DNA of 23,769 nt from Gammaproteobacteria bacterium (GTDB lineage: Bacteria; Pseudomonadota; Gammaproteobacteria; Pseudomonadales; Cellvibrionaceae). Under the pieces are notes generated by a model. The model searched no databases, had not been told where the DNA came from, and worked only from the letters and a program-made list of their open reading frames with translations. The position numbers were made by a program, and so were the translations under genes. Position 1 is the first letter of the stretch, and the number at the start of each line of letters is the position of its first letter. Positions 7,804-15,883 of this stretch are shown piece after piece. Location: contig JAGKWY010000057.1 in the NCBI GenBank assembly GCA_021151625.1, forward strand, positions 1 to 23,769. Reading direction: 5' to 3'.

Positions 7804-8559
7804 ATGAATACGCGCAAGCACACTTTATTGATCGCACTTCTGAGTGCAGTCGCAGTTAACTCCACCCACGCCAGCATCCTATGGCAAGGCAATTTTGAAA
7901 CGGGCGATATGACGCAATGGCACACCGCTATTAATCCGGCCGGATTATCGGTAATCACCGAATGCGCATTTGATGGAAAGCACGCGGGTAAAGTGCGCTT
8001 AACAGGCGATGAGTCGTTTATCTGGAAAGGCAATAAATTTTTAAATCGCAGTGAATTTCACCATCGCAGTACGGCGGGAAATACCTATGAGGGAAAAGAT
8101 ACTTTTTTTGCATTCAGTTTTTATTTGCCAAAAAAATTAACCGAACACAAACATGAATTAGGTTATTGGGAATCGGATAAAAGCTGGCAACAAATGTTGC
8201 GCTTTAATATTACCGGCAGCGAATTAAGTTTTCAGGAAAGTGCCGGGAAAGAGGTGTTGTGGAAATTACCGCAAGGCGCCGCACCGGGGCAATGGCAGCG
8301 TGTAGCCATGCATATCCACTGGTCCACAGATCCCAAAATTGGCTCTGCCGAAGTTTGGGTCAACGGTCAGCATATGGGGAAAAACTTCTTTAAAAACCTG
8401 CCCGCAAAAGACGCATTGATGTTTACCCAAATCGGTATTCTGCGCACTCAAGAGGAAGCTGTAGAAGAAATTTTTATCGATGGTGCACTGGAAACCGATA
8501 ACCTGACCGAACTGCTGGAACGAGACAAACATCTGGTCGGCAAAACCTGTACTCCATAA
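7804..8559 (+). CDS. Secreted heparin-lyase-I-like polysaccharide lyase
   Basis: 251 aa; AGGA (7793-7796) precedes ATG. The signal peptide (MNTRKHTLLIALLSAV...) has a likely cleavage after THA (residue 23). The mature part reads as one jelly-roll domain of the PF14099 heparin lyase I-like type: ILWQGNFETGDMTQWH at the start, NRSEFHHR near residue 80 (the usual R.E element), FAFSFYLPKK, WKLPQGAAPGQWQRVAMHIHW, then VWVNGQHMGK and FTQIGILR strands. It fits a single-domain family with no carbohydrate-binding module. Lyases of this fold cleave uronic-acid-containing polysaccharides by beta-elimination; the actual substrate cannot be told, and a non-catalytic binding role is possible. Neighbours give no utilisation locus. 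Confidence 0.7.
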   Translation: MNTRKHTLLIALLSAVAVNSTHASILWQGNFETGDMTQWHTAINPAGLSVITECAFDGKHAGKVRLTGDESFIWKGNKFLNRSEFHHRSTAGNTYEGKDTFFAFSFYLPKKLTEHKHELGYWESDKSWQQMLRFNITGSELSFQESAGKEVLWKLPQGAAPGQWQRVAMHIHWSTDPKIGSAEVWVNGQHMGKNFFKNLPAKDALMFTQIGILRTQEEAVEEIFIDGALETDNLTELLERDKHLVGKTCTP

Positions 8560-8660
8560 TTTTTGCTTAATTCAGGCTTTCTTATTATTCCCACAAATAA
8601 CAATTGAGACGCCAAGCCGCTGCTAGACTTTAGATGAATCCCCCATGGGTGGATCTGATA

Positions 8661-9578
8661 ATGATCGCGCACTTTTTCTTGCGGCTGGCGCTTTTCTGGC
8701 TCCTGTTAACGTCCAGCAGCTGCTTCGCCACCACTGTGATATGGCACCGCTCGCCGCTGGACTTTGGCAGTTTCCGCTATGTGTATGACATTGAGTTGCT
8801 GCGCCTGGCCCTGGAAAAAACCCGCCCCAGCCATGGCGACTATCAATTACAGGCCATACCACCGGCCAGTTTTGCGCGCATGCTGCACTCTCTGCGCAAC
8901 AACACCTACCCCAATATGCTGCTGGAAATCAGCTACGACAAAAAGCTCGAAGATTCCGGTGAATTAACCTACATCAATTTCCCGGTTGAGTTGGGCATCA
9001 TTGGCTACCGGGTGTGCTTTGTGAATCCCACAGTCAAAGAAAAAGTCGGTCAGGTCAAAACCCTGGATGAGCTGCGTCAATTCACTATGGGGCAAGGCGT
9101 TGGTTGGGCCGATATCGCCATACTGCGCCACAACGGCTTCCAGGTACGCGAAGTCAGCAATTACACCAGCCTGTTCAAAATGGTGGCTGGCGGCCGCTTT
9201 GACCTACTCTGTCGCGGTGTGAATGAGCTAATGATGGAGTACCAGCAATATAAGGAGATTGGCAATCTCACTTACGATGAAAGCTTTGCGCTGGTCTATC
9301 GCATGCCGCGTTTTTTTTATCTCAGCAAAACCAATGAAGCGATTAAATTGCGCGTTGAGGAGGGCTTGAAAATGGCCTATGCCGACGGCTCATTGCAGAT
9401 GCTCTGGCGCCAGCATAATTTGCAGAGTATAGAATTCACCCAACTATTCAAACGCAAAATCTTTTTCCTCGATAACCCGCTCATTGCCGATTTGCCGCGC
9501 GATTACGAGCAGTACTTTTACGATCCCCTCGCCCGACACCCGCAAGCAAATTCCGTCGAAGCATCATCCGCCCCCTAA
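8661..9578 (+). CDS. Exported periplasmic binding-protein-like protein without a transporter
   Basis: 305 aa from ATG 8661, favoured because GGTGGA (8648-8653) lies 7 bases upstream and the start opens directly into a signal peptide (MIAHFFLRLALFWLLL, cleavage near CFA/TT). An in-frame ATG at 8634 would add nine residues but has no Shine-Dalgarno. The mature protein resembles the extracellular solute-binding family 3 fold: an IEL..LALEKT helix, YDKKLEDSGELTYINFPV, a hinge-like GIIGYRVCFV, then VKTLDELRQFTMGQGVGWADIAIL and MVAGGRFDLLCRG, the typical second-lobe segments. No permease or ATPase is adjacent. Such orphan proteins are common in this group and may sense or sequester a ligand; the ligand is unknown. 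Confidence 0.7.
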   Translation: MIAHFFLRLALFWLLLTSSSCFATTVIWHRSPLDFGSFRYVYDIELLRLALEKTRPSHGDYQLQAIPPASFARMLHSLRNNTYPNMLLEISYDKKLEDSGELTYINFPVELGIIGYRVCFVNPTVKEKVGQVKTLDELRQFTMGQGVGWADIAILRHNGFQVREVSNYTSLFKMVAGGRFDLLCRGVNELMMEYQQYKEIGNLTYDESFALVYRMPRFFYLSKTNEAIKLRVEEGLKMAYADGSLQMLWRQHNLQSIEFTQLFKRKIFFLDNPLIADLPRDYEQYFYDPLARHPQANSVEASSAP

Positions 9579-9650
9579 AAACTGATGGTTATAAGCACCA
9601 AACTAATTATCATTAGGCGCCAGCGCTGATGGCTGATAGCCTGCGCGCCC

Positions 9651-9684
9651 TGTTGATTTATCAACAACGACAGATTTATCAACA
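9651..9684. promoter_or_regulatory. Operator-like palindrome with an adjacent repeat of its half-site
   Basis: TGTTGATTTATCAACA (9651-9666) is a perfect inverted repeat with 7-base arms (TGTTGAT / ATCAACA). The 12-base GATTTATCAACA recurs at 9655-9666 and 9673-9684, i.e. 18 bases apart. It lies 39 bases before the TSUP permease start, so a dimeric regulator could bind there. The regulator is unidentified. Confidence 0.45.
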
Positions 9685-9722
9685 TTACTGTTTAATTTTT
9701 AACAGATTGCGCGAGTTCACTT

Positions 9723-10505
9723 ATGGATTTCCAGGTTGCATACATAGTCGCCGGCTTGCTGGTGGGCTTTATTGTGGGTATGACCGGCGTGGGCGGCGGC
9801 TCGTTAATGACCCCAATCCTGCTGTACTTCGGGGTTAGCCCGGCCAATGCGGTGGGTACCGATTTGCTCTATGCCGCTATCACCAAAGCAGGCGGTATTC
9901 ACGTTCACCACAAAAAGAAAAATATCGACTGGAAAATTACCGGCGAGTTAGCGCTGGGCAGTTTGCCCGCGGCGGCTATCACCCTCTGGGTATTGCACTC
10001 TATCAGCGTGGATACCGACACACTGAACAAAGTAATCAAAGTCACTTTGGGTTACGCCCTGCTGCTCACGGCGGTGGCGATTTTATTCAAACGCAAGATC
10101 TTTGATTACAGCCAAAAAAATAATTCGTGGATTACCCGGATGAATCGCCGCCAACAAATGATTGCCACCATCTGCACTGGCATGATTCTGGGCACAGTGG
10201 TAACTATTACCTCAATCGGTGCGGGCGCACTCGGCACTGTTGCATTATTTATGCTTTACCCATTGCTGCCCACTGTGCGCTTGGTGGGCACTGAAATCGC
10301 CCACGCCGTGCCGCTCACCCTGGTTGCCGGGATGGGCCATGCAGGACTGGGTAATGTGGATTGGCATTTGTTAGCGAATTTATTGATTGGTTCATTGCCG
10401 GGAATTTATGCCGGCAGCCATTTAGCCAATCGCGTTGCCGATCATTATTTGCGCCCGGCACTCGCCATCATGCTGGCATTTGTTGGAACCAAATTAGTCC
10501 TCTAA
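9723..10505 (+). CDS. TSUP (TauE/SafE) family permease
   Basis: 260 aa, weak Shine-Dalgarno (GCGAG). The sequence has the internal two-fold repeat of the family: GFIVGMTGVGGGSLMTPIL near the N-terminus (residues 15-33) and TSIGAGALGTVALFML in the second half, each opening a hydrophobic bundle; about 7-8 membrane segments are visible. A charged loop (KRKIFDYSQKNNSW) separates the halves. TSUP proteins export or import small sulphur or organic anions such as sulphite, sulphonates or sulpholactate; the substrate here is undetermined. The nearest genes (binding-protein-like protein upstream, monohaem protein downstream) are probably separate units, as the palindrome and a terminator bound this gene. 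Confidence 0.88.
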   Translation: MDFQVAYIVAGLLVGFIVGMTGVGGGSLMTPILLYFGVSPANAVGTDLLYAAITKAGGIHVHHKKKNIDWKITGELALGSLPAAAITLWVLHSISVDTDTLNKVIKVTLGYALLLTAVAILFKRKIFDYSQKNNSWITRMNRRQQMIATICTGMILGTVVTITSIGAGALGTVALFMLYPLLPTVRLVGTEIAHAVPLTLVAGMGHAGLGNVDWHLLANLLIGSLPGIYAGSHLANRVADHYLRPALAIMLAFVGTKLVL

Positions 10506-10530
10506 TTAACCCCAGATTGCCCACTTTCGC

Positions 10531-10568
10531 AAAAGCCCGGAACCTATAAGTAGGCTCTGGGCTTTTTT
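10531..10568 (+). terminator. Intrinsic terminator after the TSUP gene
   Basis: AAAAGCCC (10531-10538) pairs with GGGCTTTT (10559-10566); inner pairs GGA/TCT and CTA/TAG around a TAAG loop; T-tract follows. Confidence 0.85.
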
Positions 10569-10869
10569 GTTTTCATCAACTGAGCTTACAAACAAAAAAT
10601 AATTTATACGCCACTCCCACCACAAGAAAACTCTTTGCTTAATTTTATTTTTAAAAAAAGCAAAGCCGCTATAAAAATGCTTCTCATTAATAAATCAACC
10701 AAGCGACACCATTCTTTTTTAAGTGACATTATTTTCCGCGCTGCTGGAAAAAAAGCAGATCTTTAACAGCCTTCGCCTAGAGTTTGAAGCGGTCTCCTGT
10801 GGAAGAGATATAAAAGGATAATTACTGAGACCATTAACTTTTAATGATCACCTTTCAAGGATTTTATCG
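10569..10869. other. AT-rich intergenic region with a candidate promoter
   Basis: 301 bases without a credible gene. A possible promoter for the next gene is TTGAAG (10784-10789) with TATAAA (10809-10814), spacing 19. A short stem CTGCT / AGCAG sits at 10741-10757. An AAGGA Shine-Dalgarno (10857-10861) precedes the next start. No riboswitch or repeat array was recognised. Confidence 0.4.
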
Positions 10870-13062
10870 ATGAATAAAAAAATAATGGGCTTATCGCTCT
10901 TATGCGTGTTATCCGTGATTCCCTTCGCCTCCACCCATGCACAAACCGGTGTGAGCAATGCCTGGACTGGCTGGCTGGACAGAGATGAACCTTCCGGACA
11001 GGGGGACGCAGAAGTATTACCGTCTTTCCTGGCAGAAACTCCCTCTTTAGTCTGTACGTCTCCCAGTGCTATAGAGGCGCGCATCAGAGGCACAACCAAT
11101 GTGTTTACACCGGGTATGGCAACACCACAAGTGTTGCGCAGCTTCGACCCCAGCAAAGGCTTGCAGTGCTATAACGTAGATCAGGCATCAGGAAGCTGTG
11201 CCGATTTCGAAGTACGTTTTTTATGTGCGGCACCAACCCTGGGCCAAACCAAAGCAGTATTAGAAAGTGTAGAGCTGTTCAAACTGGAAACACCGGTAGC
11301 GCAAGGCAATGCTATTGCGTTGGCAATCTTTAAGCGCGATGCGGCAATGGATGCGCTAAAAGGACGCTTTTCATTTGATATGGATGGAAAAATAATTGCT
11401 TTTAACGATTTAGCTGAAGGCGCCGATGAACAATCAGGCGACGGTATCTTTACTGCCTTCACTACATTTGACGAAGCAGAAATAACCGCAAACCAATCAG
11501 CATTTACAAAAAAACTCAGCAGCGTGCAAAATCCGCAAGTGCGTGAATTTGTTGGCCGCGCGGTGATTAGCACACAAACGTTTAACACCACCTCAACTGC
11601 AAATGCGCGTCTGGCACTACCTATCACATCCATTAAAGGGTTCAGAGTACAACCTGCCCCCAGCGTGTTAGCCGGCAAAACACCACCGGCCCTGGTAGTT
11701 CCCGGCAATGCATTGGTCATTAACGACAAGCGCGTAGTCGCAAATGCCGGTTTTACCTTTGATCCTTGCAACACCGATGCGACTGGAAACAATGTGAATG
11801 CCAACAACGCATGGTCATTCAAAACGTTAATATCCAATCTCAATAATGAAGCAACCTCAGGCATGACCGACCAGCAATTCGCTCATGAGTGGTTGCGTAA
11901 TTGGATTGCCAATAGCACGGTAAATACCTTTTCCATTATTGCTCGCCCCAATATCAAAACATTTTTCCAAGGCTGGGATGGTGTGAATGCCGCTACATTA
12001 AATATGGACAAACTGCCCTTCCGCTTATTGGCTGTGGTAAACCGTATTGATCTGGCCAGTATTCCTGCGTACGGTGTTTCCGCTGCAAGTAAACCGGGTG
12101 AGATTCGTTTTGTGTTTGGTCTGGTAACACGCAATACCAGCGGCGTTTGTGTAAACAACGGTGTACCAGGTGCTGCTGACCGTATGACGGCGATTTTCGA
12201 ATACGGCGATGCCACTAACGGTTGCTCCAGCTTGAAGAGCCTCGCCAACCAATGGCTTGCGTTGGATACATTAGCGGGATCGACTGGCGCCAACCTGGGC
12301 AGCGCCGCTTATATGAATGCACTCAAGGCGATTACCGATACAGTGACTGCGCCCAATGTGAATCGTCTTAACCAGTTACGCACAAATGATTTTGCCTTCG
12401 ATGGCATTGGCGGTTTTGGTTTGCAGTGGCAGTTGCGTGAGTTTGCGATTAACCCGACCACGAAAAAACTCGCTGCAGTTACTATTAAACAAACACCGCA
12501 ACCCGCCAAATTCCGCAACCCGGCTCCTGGTTCATCAGAAGAAATTTTGTTGCATGATTATTTAAGCGGACAAGCCAGTTCAGTACTCTGTGAGGCTCAT
12601 GGCGTTCCAGATATATTCAATAGCCAACCGTTCCTGGGCTCACATGCGGATTACAACTCCACCACAACCTGGCCAACCAGTTTGTCTGGTACATCTCTGC
12701 CAACCAGCTTTCCTACTTGCTACAAGTCATCGATCAAAACCGAACCTGTTGGCCTGACCTTCAGCGATAAAATGGCCAGCGAAGTGCGTCACAAATTTGC
12801 GGTCAATACCTGCGATGACTGTCACGCTGCAGAAACGGATACCTTCTTTGTGCACATAGATCCGATCAATCGCGCACTCTCTGGCTTTATGACCGGCATC
12901 ATTGTGAACGACACCAACATTCCCGGCTTAACACGCGAGTTCAACGACCTGGCGCGCCGCAACCAGGCGTTGGTAGGAACCAGCGTAAACTCTTGCAGCA
13001 GCGATCCACGCACACTGAGCAGCTTCCAGGCGATCCAATCACGCTTCAGATTTATCCACTAA
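10870..13062 (+). CDS. Large exported protein with one C-terminal c-type haem motif
   Basis: 730 aa. AAGGA lies 8 bases before ATG. Signal peptide MNKKIMGLSLLCVLSVIPFA.., cleavage likely after THA (residue 24). No standard domain was recognised in the first about 350 residues. The middle has PFRLLAVVNRIDLAS followed by GEIRFVFGLVTR, then QWLALDTLA and LQWQLREFAINP; a similar layout occurs, as I recall, in large uncharacterised secreted proteins of proteobacteria and myxobacteria. Near the C-terminus CDDCH (648-652) is a haem c attachment motif, shortly followed by FFVHIDP, whose His could be an axial ligand. It stands alone between terminators. It shares export and CxxCH with the lipoprotein at 60-2582 but no visible homology. 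Role unknown. Confidence 0.78.
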   Translation: MNKKIMGLSLLCVLSVIPFASTHAQTGVSNAWTGWLDRDEPSGQGDAEVLPSFLAETPSLVCTSPSAIEARIRGTTNVFTPGMATPQVLRSFDPSKGLQCYNVDQASGSCADFEVRFLCAAPTLGQTKAVLESVELFKLETPVAQGNAIALAIFKRDAAMDALKGRFSFDMDGKIIAFNDLAEGADEQSGDGIFTAFTTFDEAEITANQSAFTKKLSSVQNPQVREFVGRAVISTQTFNTTSTANARLALPITSIKGFRVQPAPSVLAGKTPPALVVPGNALVINDKRVVANAGFTFDPCNTDATGNNVNANNAWSFKTLISNLNNEATSGMTDQQFAHEWLRNWIANSTVNTFSIIARPNIKTFFQGWDGVNAATLNMDKLPFRLLAVVNRIDLASIPAYGVSAASKPGEIRFVFGLVTRNTSGVCVNNGVPGAADRMTAIFEYGDATNGCSSLKSLANQWLALDTLAGSTGANLGSAAYMNALKAITDTVTAPNVNRLNQLRTNDFAFDGIGGFGLQWQLREFAINPTTKKLAAVTIKQTPQPAKFRNPAPGSSEEILLHDYLSGQASSVLCEAHGVPDIFNSQPFLGSHADYNSTTTWPTSLSGTSLPTSFPTCYKSSIKTEPVGLTFSDKMASEVRHKFAVNTCDDCHAAETDTFFVHIDPINRALSGFMTGIIVNDTNIPGLTREFNDLARRNQALVGTSVNSCSSDPRTLSSFQAIQSRFRFIH

Positions 13063-13069
13063 AAAACTG

Positions 13070-13096
13070 CTGCGCAAATCATTCAGATTTGCGCAG
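13070..13096 (+). other. 3'-UTR hairpin ahead of the terminator
   Basis: Perfect 11-bp stem CTGCGCAAATC (13070-13080) / GATTTGCGCAG (13086-13096), loop ATTCA. No U-tract follows in either direction, so it looks like an mRNA-stabilising or processing hairpin and not a terminator by itself. Confidence 0.5.
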
Positions 13097-13100
13097 TGCA

Positions 13101-13131
13101 AAAAAATGGCGACTCACTGTCGCCATTTTTT
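13101..13131. terminator. Bidirectional intrinsic terminator
   Basis: 13-bp stem AAAAAATGGCGAC (13101-13113) / GTCGCCATTTTTT (13119-13131), loop TCACT. T-runs occur in both directions, serving the monohaem protein gene (+) and the convergent GspE/PilB-type ATPase gene (-). Confidence 0.9.
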
Positions 13132-13189
13132 AATCATTATTAAATTACTCGTTTGCGCTTTTAAATTTCACATTCGCGTTTTTTAATTG

Positions 13190-14959
13190 CTAACCCGCCT
13201 TTTCCGGCGGTGGTGCAACGCGCAAGACCTCTTCCATAGTCGTCAATCCCGCGGCAATTTTTTGCGCGCCGGATAAACGCAATGTGCGCATACCTTCCTT
13301 CATCGCCTGACGGCGCATGTCCTGCAAATTGCAATCGGGTGTGACTCGTTCTTTTAACGATTCCGACATCACCAGAATTTCATACAACCCCTGGCGGCCC
13401 ATATAACCGGTGTTGCGGCATTCCAGGCAACCCACCGGGCGATAGACTTTTGCCGGCACCTGCACTTTCCAGGGTGCTACCAATTCCAGCCAATCAGCCT
13501 GACCAATTTGCCCCTCTTCTTTGCAATGCGGGCACAGGGTGCGCACCAGTCGCTGAGCCATAACACCTAGCAAAGTTGCATTAATCAGGTAAGAGGGAAT
13601 TCCCAAATCCAGTAGCCGTGCAACGGTGGAAGGTGCGTCATTGGTGTGAACTGTCGACAACACCAAGTGGCCAGTCAACGCCGCCTGAACTGCCATTTGC
13701 GCCGTTTCCAAATCGCGGATCTCGCCCACCATGATGATGTCCGGGTCTTGCCGCATCAGGCTGCGAATACCCGCAGCAAAATCCAGCCCGATCTTGTGAT
13801 GCACCTGGGTTTGGTTAAAGCGCTCCTCCACCATTTCAATCGGGTCTTCAATGGTGCTGACATTCACTTCATCGGTCGCCACTTGGCGCAGCGATGAATA
13901 GAGCGTGGTGGTTTTACCGGAACCGGTCGGGCCTGTTACTAATAAAATCCCGTTGGGGCGATTGAGCATGGTATTCCAGCGCGCGTAGTCATCGCCCACC
14001 AAACCCAAATCACTGAAACTGCGCTGCAATACTTCCGGATCGAAAATACGCATCACCAGTTTTTCGCCAAAGGCGGTGGGCAGGGTCGACATACGCAATT
14101 CAATTTCACTGCCATCGCTGCGCCGGGTTTTAATGCGGCCATCTTGCGGCTTGCGCTTTTCGGCGATATCCATTCGCGCCAGCACTTTAAAGCGACTGGT
14201 AACCGCAGTAGCGACATTGGCCGGCAGCTCATACACGTAATGGAGTACGCCATCGATACGGAAGCGAATCCGCCCCACTTCGCGGCGTGGCTCTATGTGA
14301 ATGTCGCTCGCGCGCTGGTCATAAGCGTATTGCAGCAGCCAGTCCACAATCTTGACGATATGCTGGTCGTTAGCATCCGGGTCACTCGCTTTACCCAATT
14401 CAACCAGCTGCTCAAAATTGGTAATTGCCGAGGAAGCCGTCGCACCACTAGCACCGGATACTGAACGCGCAAGGGTGTAGAACTCCACCATAAAGCGCTC
14501 GATATCCGCCGGGTTGGCGACTACACGTTTAACCGTACGACGCGCTACATGCTCCACTTGCGGTTCCCAACCCGCCATAAACGGCTGGGTGCAGGCCACT
14601 AACACATGATCCTGATTTACCTGCACGCACAAAATTCCGTGGCGCTTGGCGAAGGCATAACTGATTACTTCGGTGCACTTGGCCACGTCGATTTTCATCG
14701 GGTCGATATGGAACAGCGGCAGGCGTGCTTTGGTCGCCAACCACTCGGTAAGAGTCTCACCATCCAGGGTTTTACCGGGACGCTGGACATCATCAAGGTT
14801 CTGAGTGGCGATATAGGCAAGCGGGTGCATAATCGCTTGTTCGCGGGTGCGCGACGCGCCCAAGAGCACATTGGCATCCATCTGTTTCATGCGGCCATCG
14901 GCCACCAGATCACTGATCAATCCACGTAAATCCAGAACCCTATCCAACACCTGCGCCAT
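13190..14959 (-). CDS. Stand-alone GspE/PilB-family ATPase
   Basis: 589 aa. The N-terminal region (about 1-165) resembles the MshEN/GspE N-terminal type seen in pilus and secretion ATPases. The core starts at DQHIVKIVDWLLQYAYDQRASDIHIEP, followed by the family's arginine-rich segment. Walker A GPTGSGKTT is at about residues 343-351, the Asp-box STIEDPIE after it, Walker B PDIIMVGEIRD at about 405-415, and the His-box LSTVHTNDA. Two Cys pairs (CPHC near 475 and CLEC near 515) form the usual zinc-binding subdomain. All catalytic motifs are present, so it should be an active hexameric ATPase powering a type II secretion or type IV pilus-like machine. No pilin, GspF/PilC or secretin gene is beside it, so its machine is encoded elsewhere. 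Its 3' end shares a terminator with the convergent gene. Confidence 0.93.
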   Translation of the reverse strand: MAQVLDRVLDLRGLISDLVADGRMKQMDANVLLGASRTREQAIMHPLAYIATQNLDDVQRPGKTLDGETLTEWLATKARLPLFHIDPMKIDVAKCTEVISYAFAKRHGILCVQVNQDHVLVACTQPFMAGWEPQVEHVARRTVKRVVANPADIERFMVEFYTLARSVSGASGATASSAITNFEQLVELGKASDPDANDQHIVKIVDWLLQYAYDQRASDIHIEPRREVGRIRFRIDGVLHYVYELPANVATAVTSRFKVLARMDIAEKRKPQDGRIKTRRSDGSEIELRMSTLPTAFGEKLVMRIFDPEVLQRSFSDLGLVGDDYARWNTMLNRPNGILLVTGPTGSGKTTTLYSSLRQVATDEVNVSTIEDPIEMVEERFNQTQVHHKIGLDFAAGIRSLMRQDPDIIMVGEIRDLETAQMAVQAALTGHLVLSTVHTNDAPSTVARLLDLGIPSYLINATLLGVMAQRLVRTLCPHCKEEGQIGQADWLELVAPWKVQVPAKVYRPVGCLECRNTGYMGRQGLYEILVMSESLKERVTPDCNLQDMRRQAMKEGMRTLRLSGAQKIAAGLTTMEEVLRVAPPPEKAG

Positions 14960-15105
14960 TATTCTTTAACCCTGTTAGTGTTATATCTGCAGAGGATTGT
15001 AGCGGTTGCAACGGAGAGCGTCTGCCTGCGCCATCACTTGCTCGCATTTTATAGTGCGCTAACTATTATCAATGGGCCAACCAACACCCGCAGAATAATT
15101 CATTG

Positions 15106-15127
15106 CTGTCACAAAAATGTCATAAAG
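15106..15127 (+). promoter_or_regulatory. PhoB box (Pho box) upstream of DUF47-pit
   Basis: CTGTCAC (15106-15112), AAAA, ATGTCAT (15117-15123), AAAG: two 7-base direct repeats 11 bases apart, matching the PhoB consensus CTGTCAT-AAAA-CTGTCAT closely. A weaker third repeat may follow at 15128. It sits just upstream of the -35 element, so PhoB control of the phosphate genes is likely; activation or repression cannot be told from sequence. Confidence 0.7.
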
Positions 15128-15131
15128 CAGC

Positions 15132-15160
15132 GTGACCTGATCGGGTGATCTTTCTATACT
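15132..15160 (+). promoter_or_regulatory. Promoter of the DUF47-pit operon
   Basis: GTGACC (15132-15137), 17-base spacer, TATACT (15155-15160). The -10 matches 5 of 6 consensus bases; the -35 matches 4 of 6. A weak -35 next to a Pho box is typical of regulated phosphate promoters. Start of transcription would be near 15167, about 20 bases before the Shine-Dalgarno. Confidence 0.6.
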
Positions 15161-15189
15161 GCGCACACTTTTTATCTGGAGGGATTTTC

Positions 15190-15867
15190 ATGCCATTTGC
15201 CAACCTGTCGAATTTGTTTGGCCGCTCACCGATTAAGCCCATTCAGGAACATATGGCGCTGGCGGTAAAAGGTGCTGCTGAGCTGGTGCATTTCTTTGAA
15301 GCGATTACCAGCGATGACTGGGAGCGCGCGCGCGAACTGCAGGAACTGGTGGTGAGGTATGAAAACGAAGCCGATGAAATCAAAAAACAATTGCGCCTGC
15401 ATCTGCCCAAAAGCTTGTTCCTGCCGGTACCACGCACGGACTTGCTAGAGCTGCTCACCATGCAGGATCGCATCGCCAACCGCGCCAAGGATATTGTCGG
15501 CATCATCATGGGCCGACGCATGACTATCCCCGGCATTATGCGCCCGCAAATGAATGAGTTTGTGCGCGCGAGTGTCGCGGCTGCCGAGCAGGCGCTGATC
15601 GCCATTAACGAACTCGACGAACTGTTGGAAACCGGCTTTAGCGGCCGTGAGCTGGCAGTGGTGGAGAACATGATTAAAGAGCTGGATGAACTGGAAGAAA
15701 AGGCCGACAAACTGGAGATAGGTGTGCGCACCTCGCTCTTCGCCCTGGAAGCCCAATTGCCGCCAGTGGATGTGATGTTTCTCTACAACACTATCGATTG
15801 GGTTGGCGATATTTCCAACCGCGCCCATGATGTCGGTGGCCGTCTCCAACTGCTCTTGGCCCGCTAG
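15190..15867 (+). CDS. DUF47 / PhoU-like accessory protein of the phosphate permease
   Basis: 225 aa. I chose ATG 15190 because GGAGGG (15178-15183) lies just upstream; an upstream in-frame ATG at 15145 lies in the promoter. The protein is all helical, cytoplasmic and lacks a signal peptide. It has two PhoU-like ExxxD metal-binding segments: YENEADEIKKQLR (about residues 57-69) and ELDELEEKADKLE (about 165-177), plus LLTMQDRIANRAKDIVG between them and DWVGDISNRAHDVG near the C-terminus. Length and motifs fit the TIGR00153/PF01865 family. Its stop is 16 bases before the PiT start, an operon arrangement common in proteobacteria. It probably modulates the permease. Confidence 0.92.
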   Translation: MPFANLSNLFGRSPIKPIQEHMALAVKGAAELVHFFEAITSDDWERARELQELVVRYENEADEIKKQLRLHLPKSLFLPVPRTDLLELLTMQDRIANRAKDIVGIIMGRRMTIPGIMRPQMNEFVRASVAAAEQALIAINELDELLETGFSGRELAVVENMIKELDELEEKADKLEIGVRTSLFALEAQLPPVDVMFLYNTIDWVGDISNRAHDVGGRLQLLLAR

Positions 15868-15883
15868 CCATCAGGAAACTCCC

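Noticed and set aside
10677..10766. 29-codon ORF (ATG to TAA) in the intergenic region before the monohaem protein
   Set aside because: No Shine-Dalgarno, no recognisable sequence, and the region is AT-rich enough for such ORFs by chance.
10791..10832. GGTCTC / GAGACC inverted repeat
   Set aside because: Only 6-base arms with a 30-base spacer; expected by chance and not clearly placed as an operator or hairpin.
15128..15144. Third and fourth PhoB repeats
   Set aside because: The 11-base phase continues but the sequences CAGCGTG and GATCGGG match the consensus poorly.
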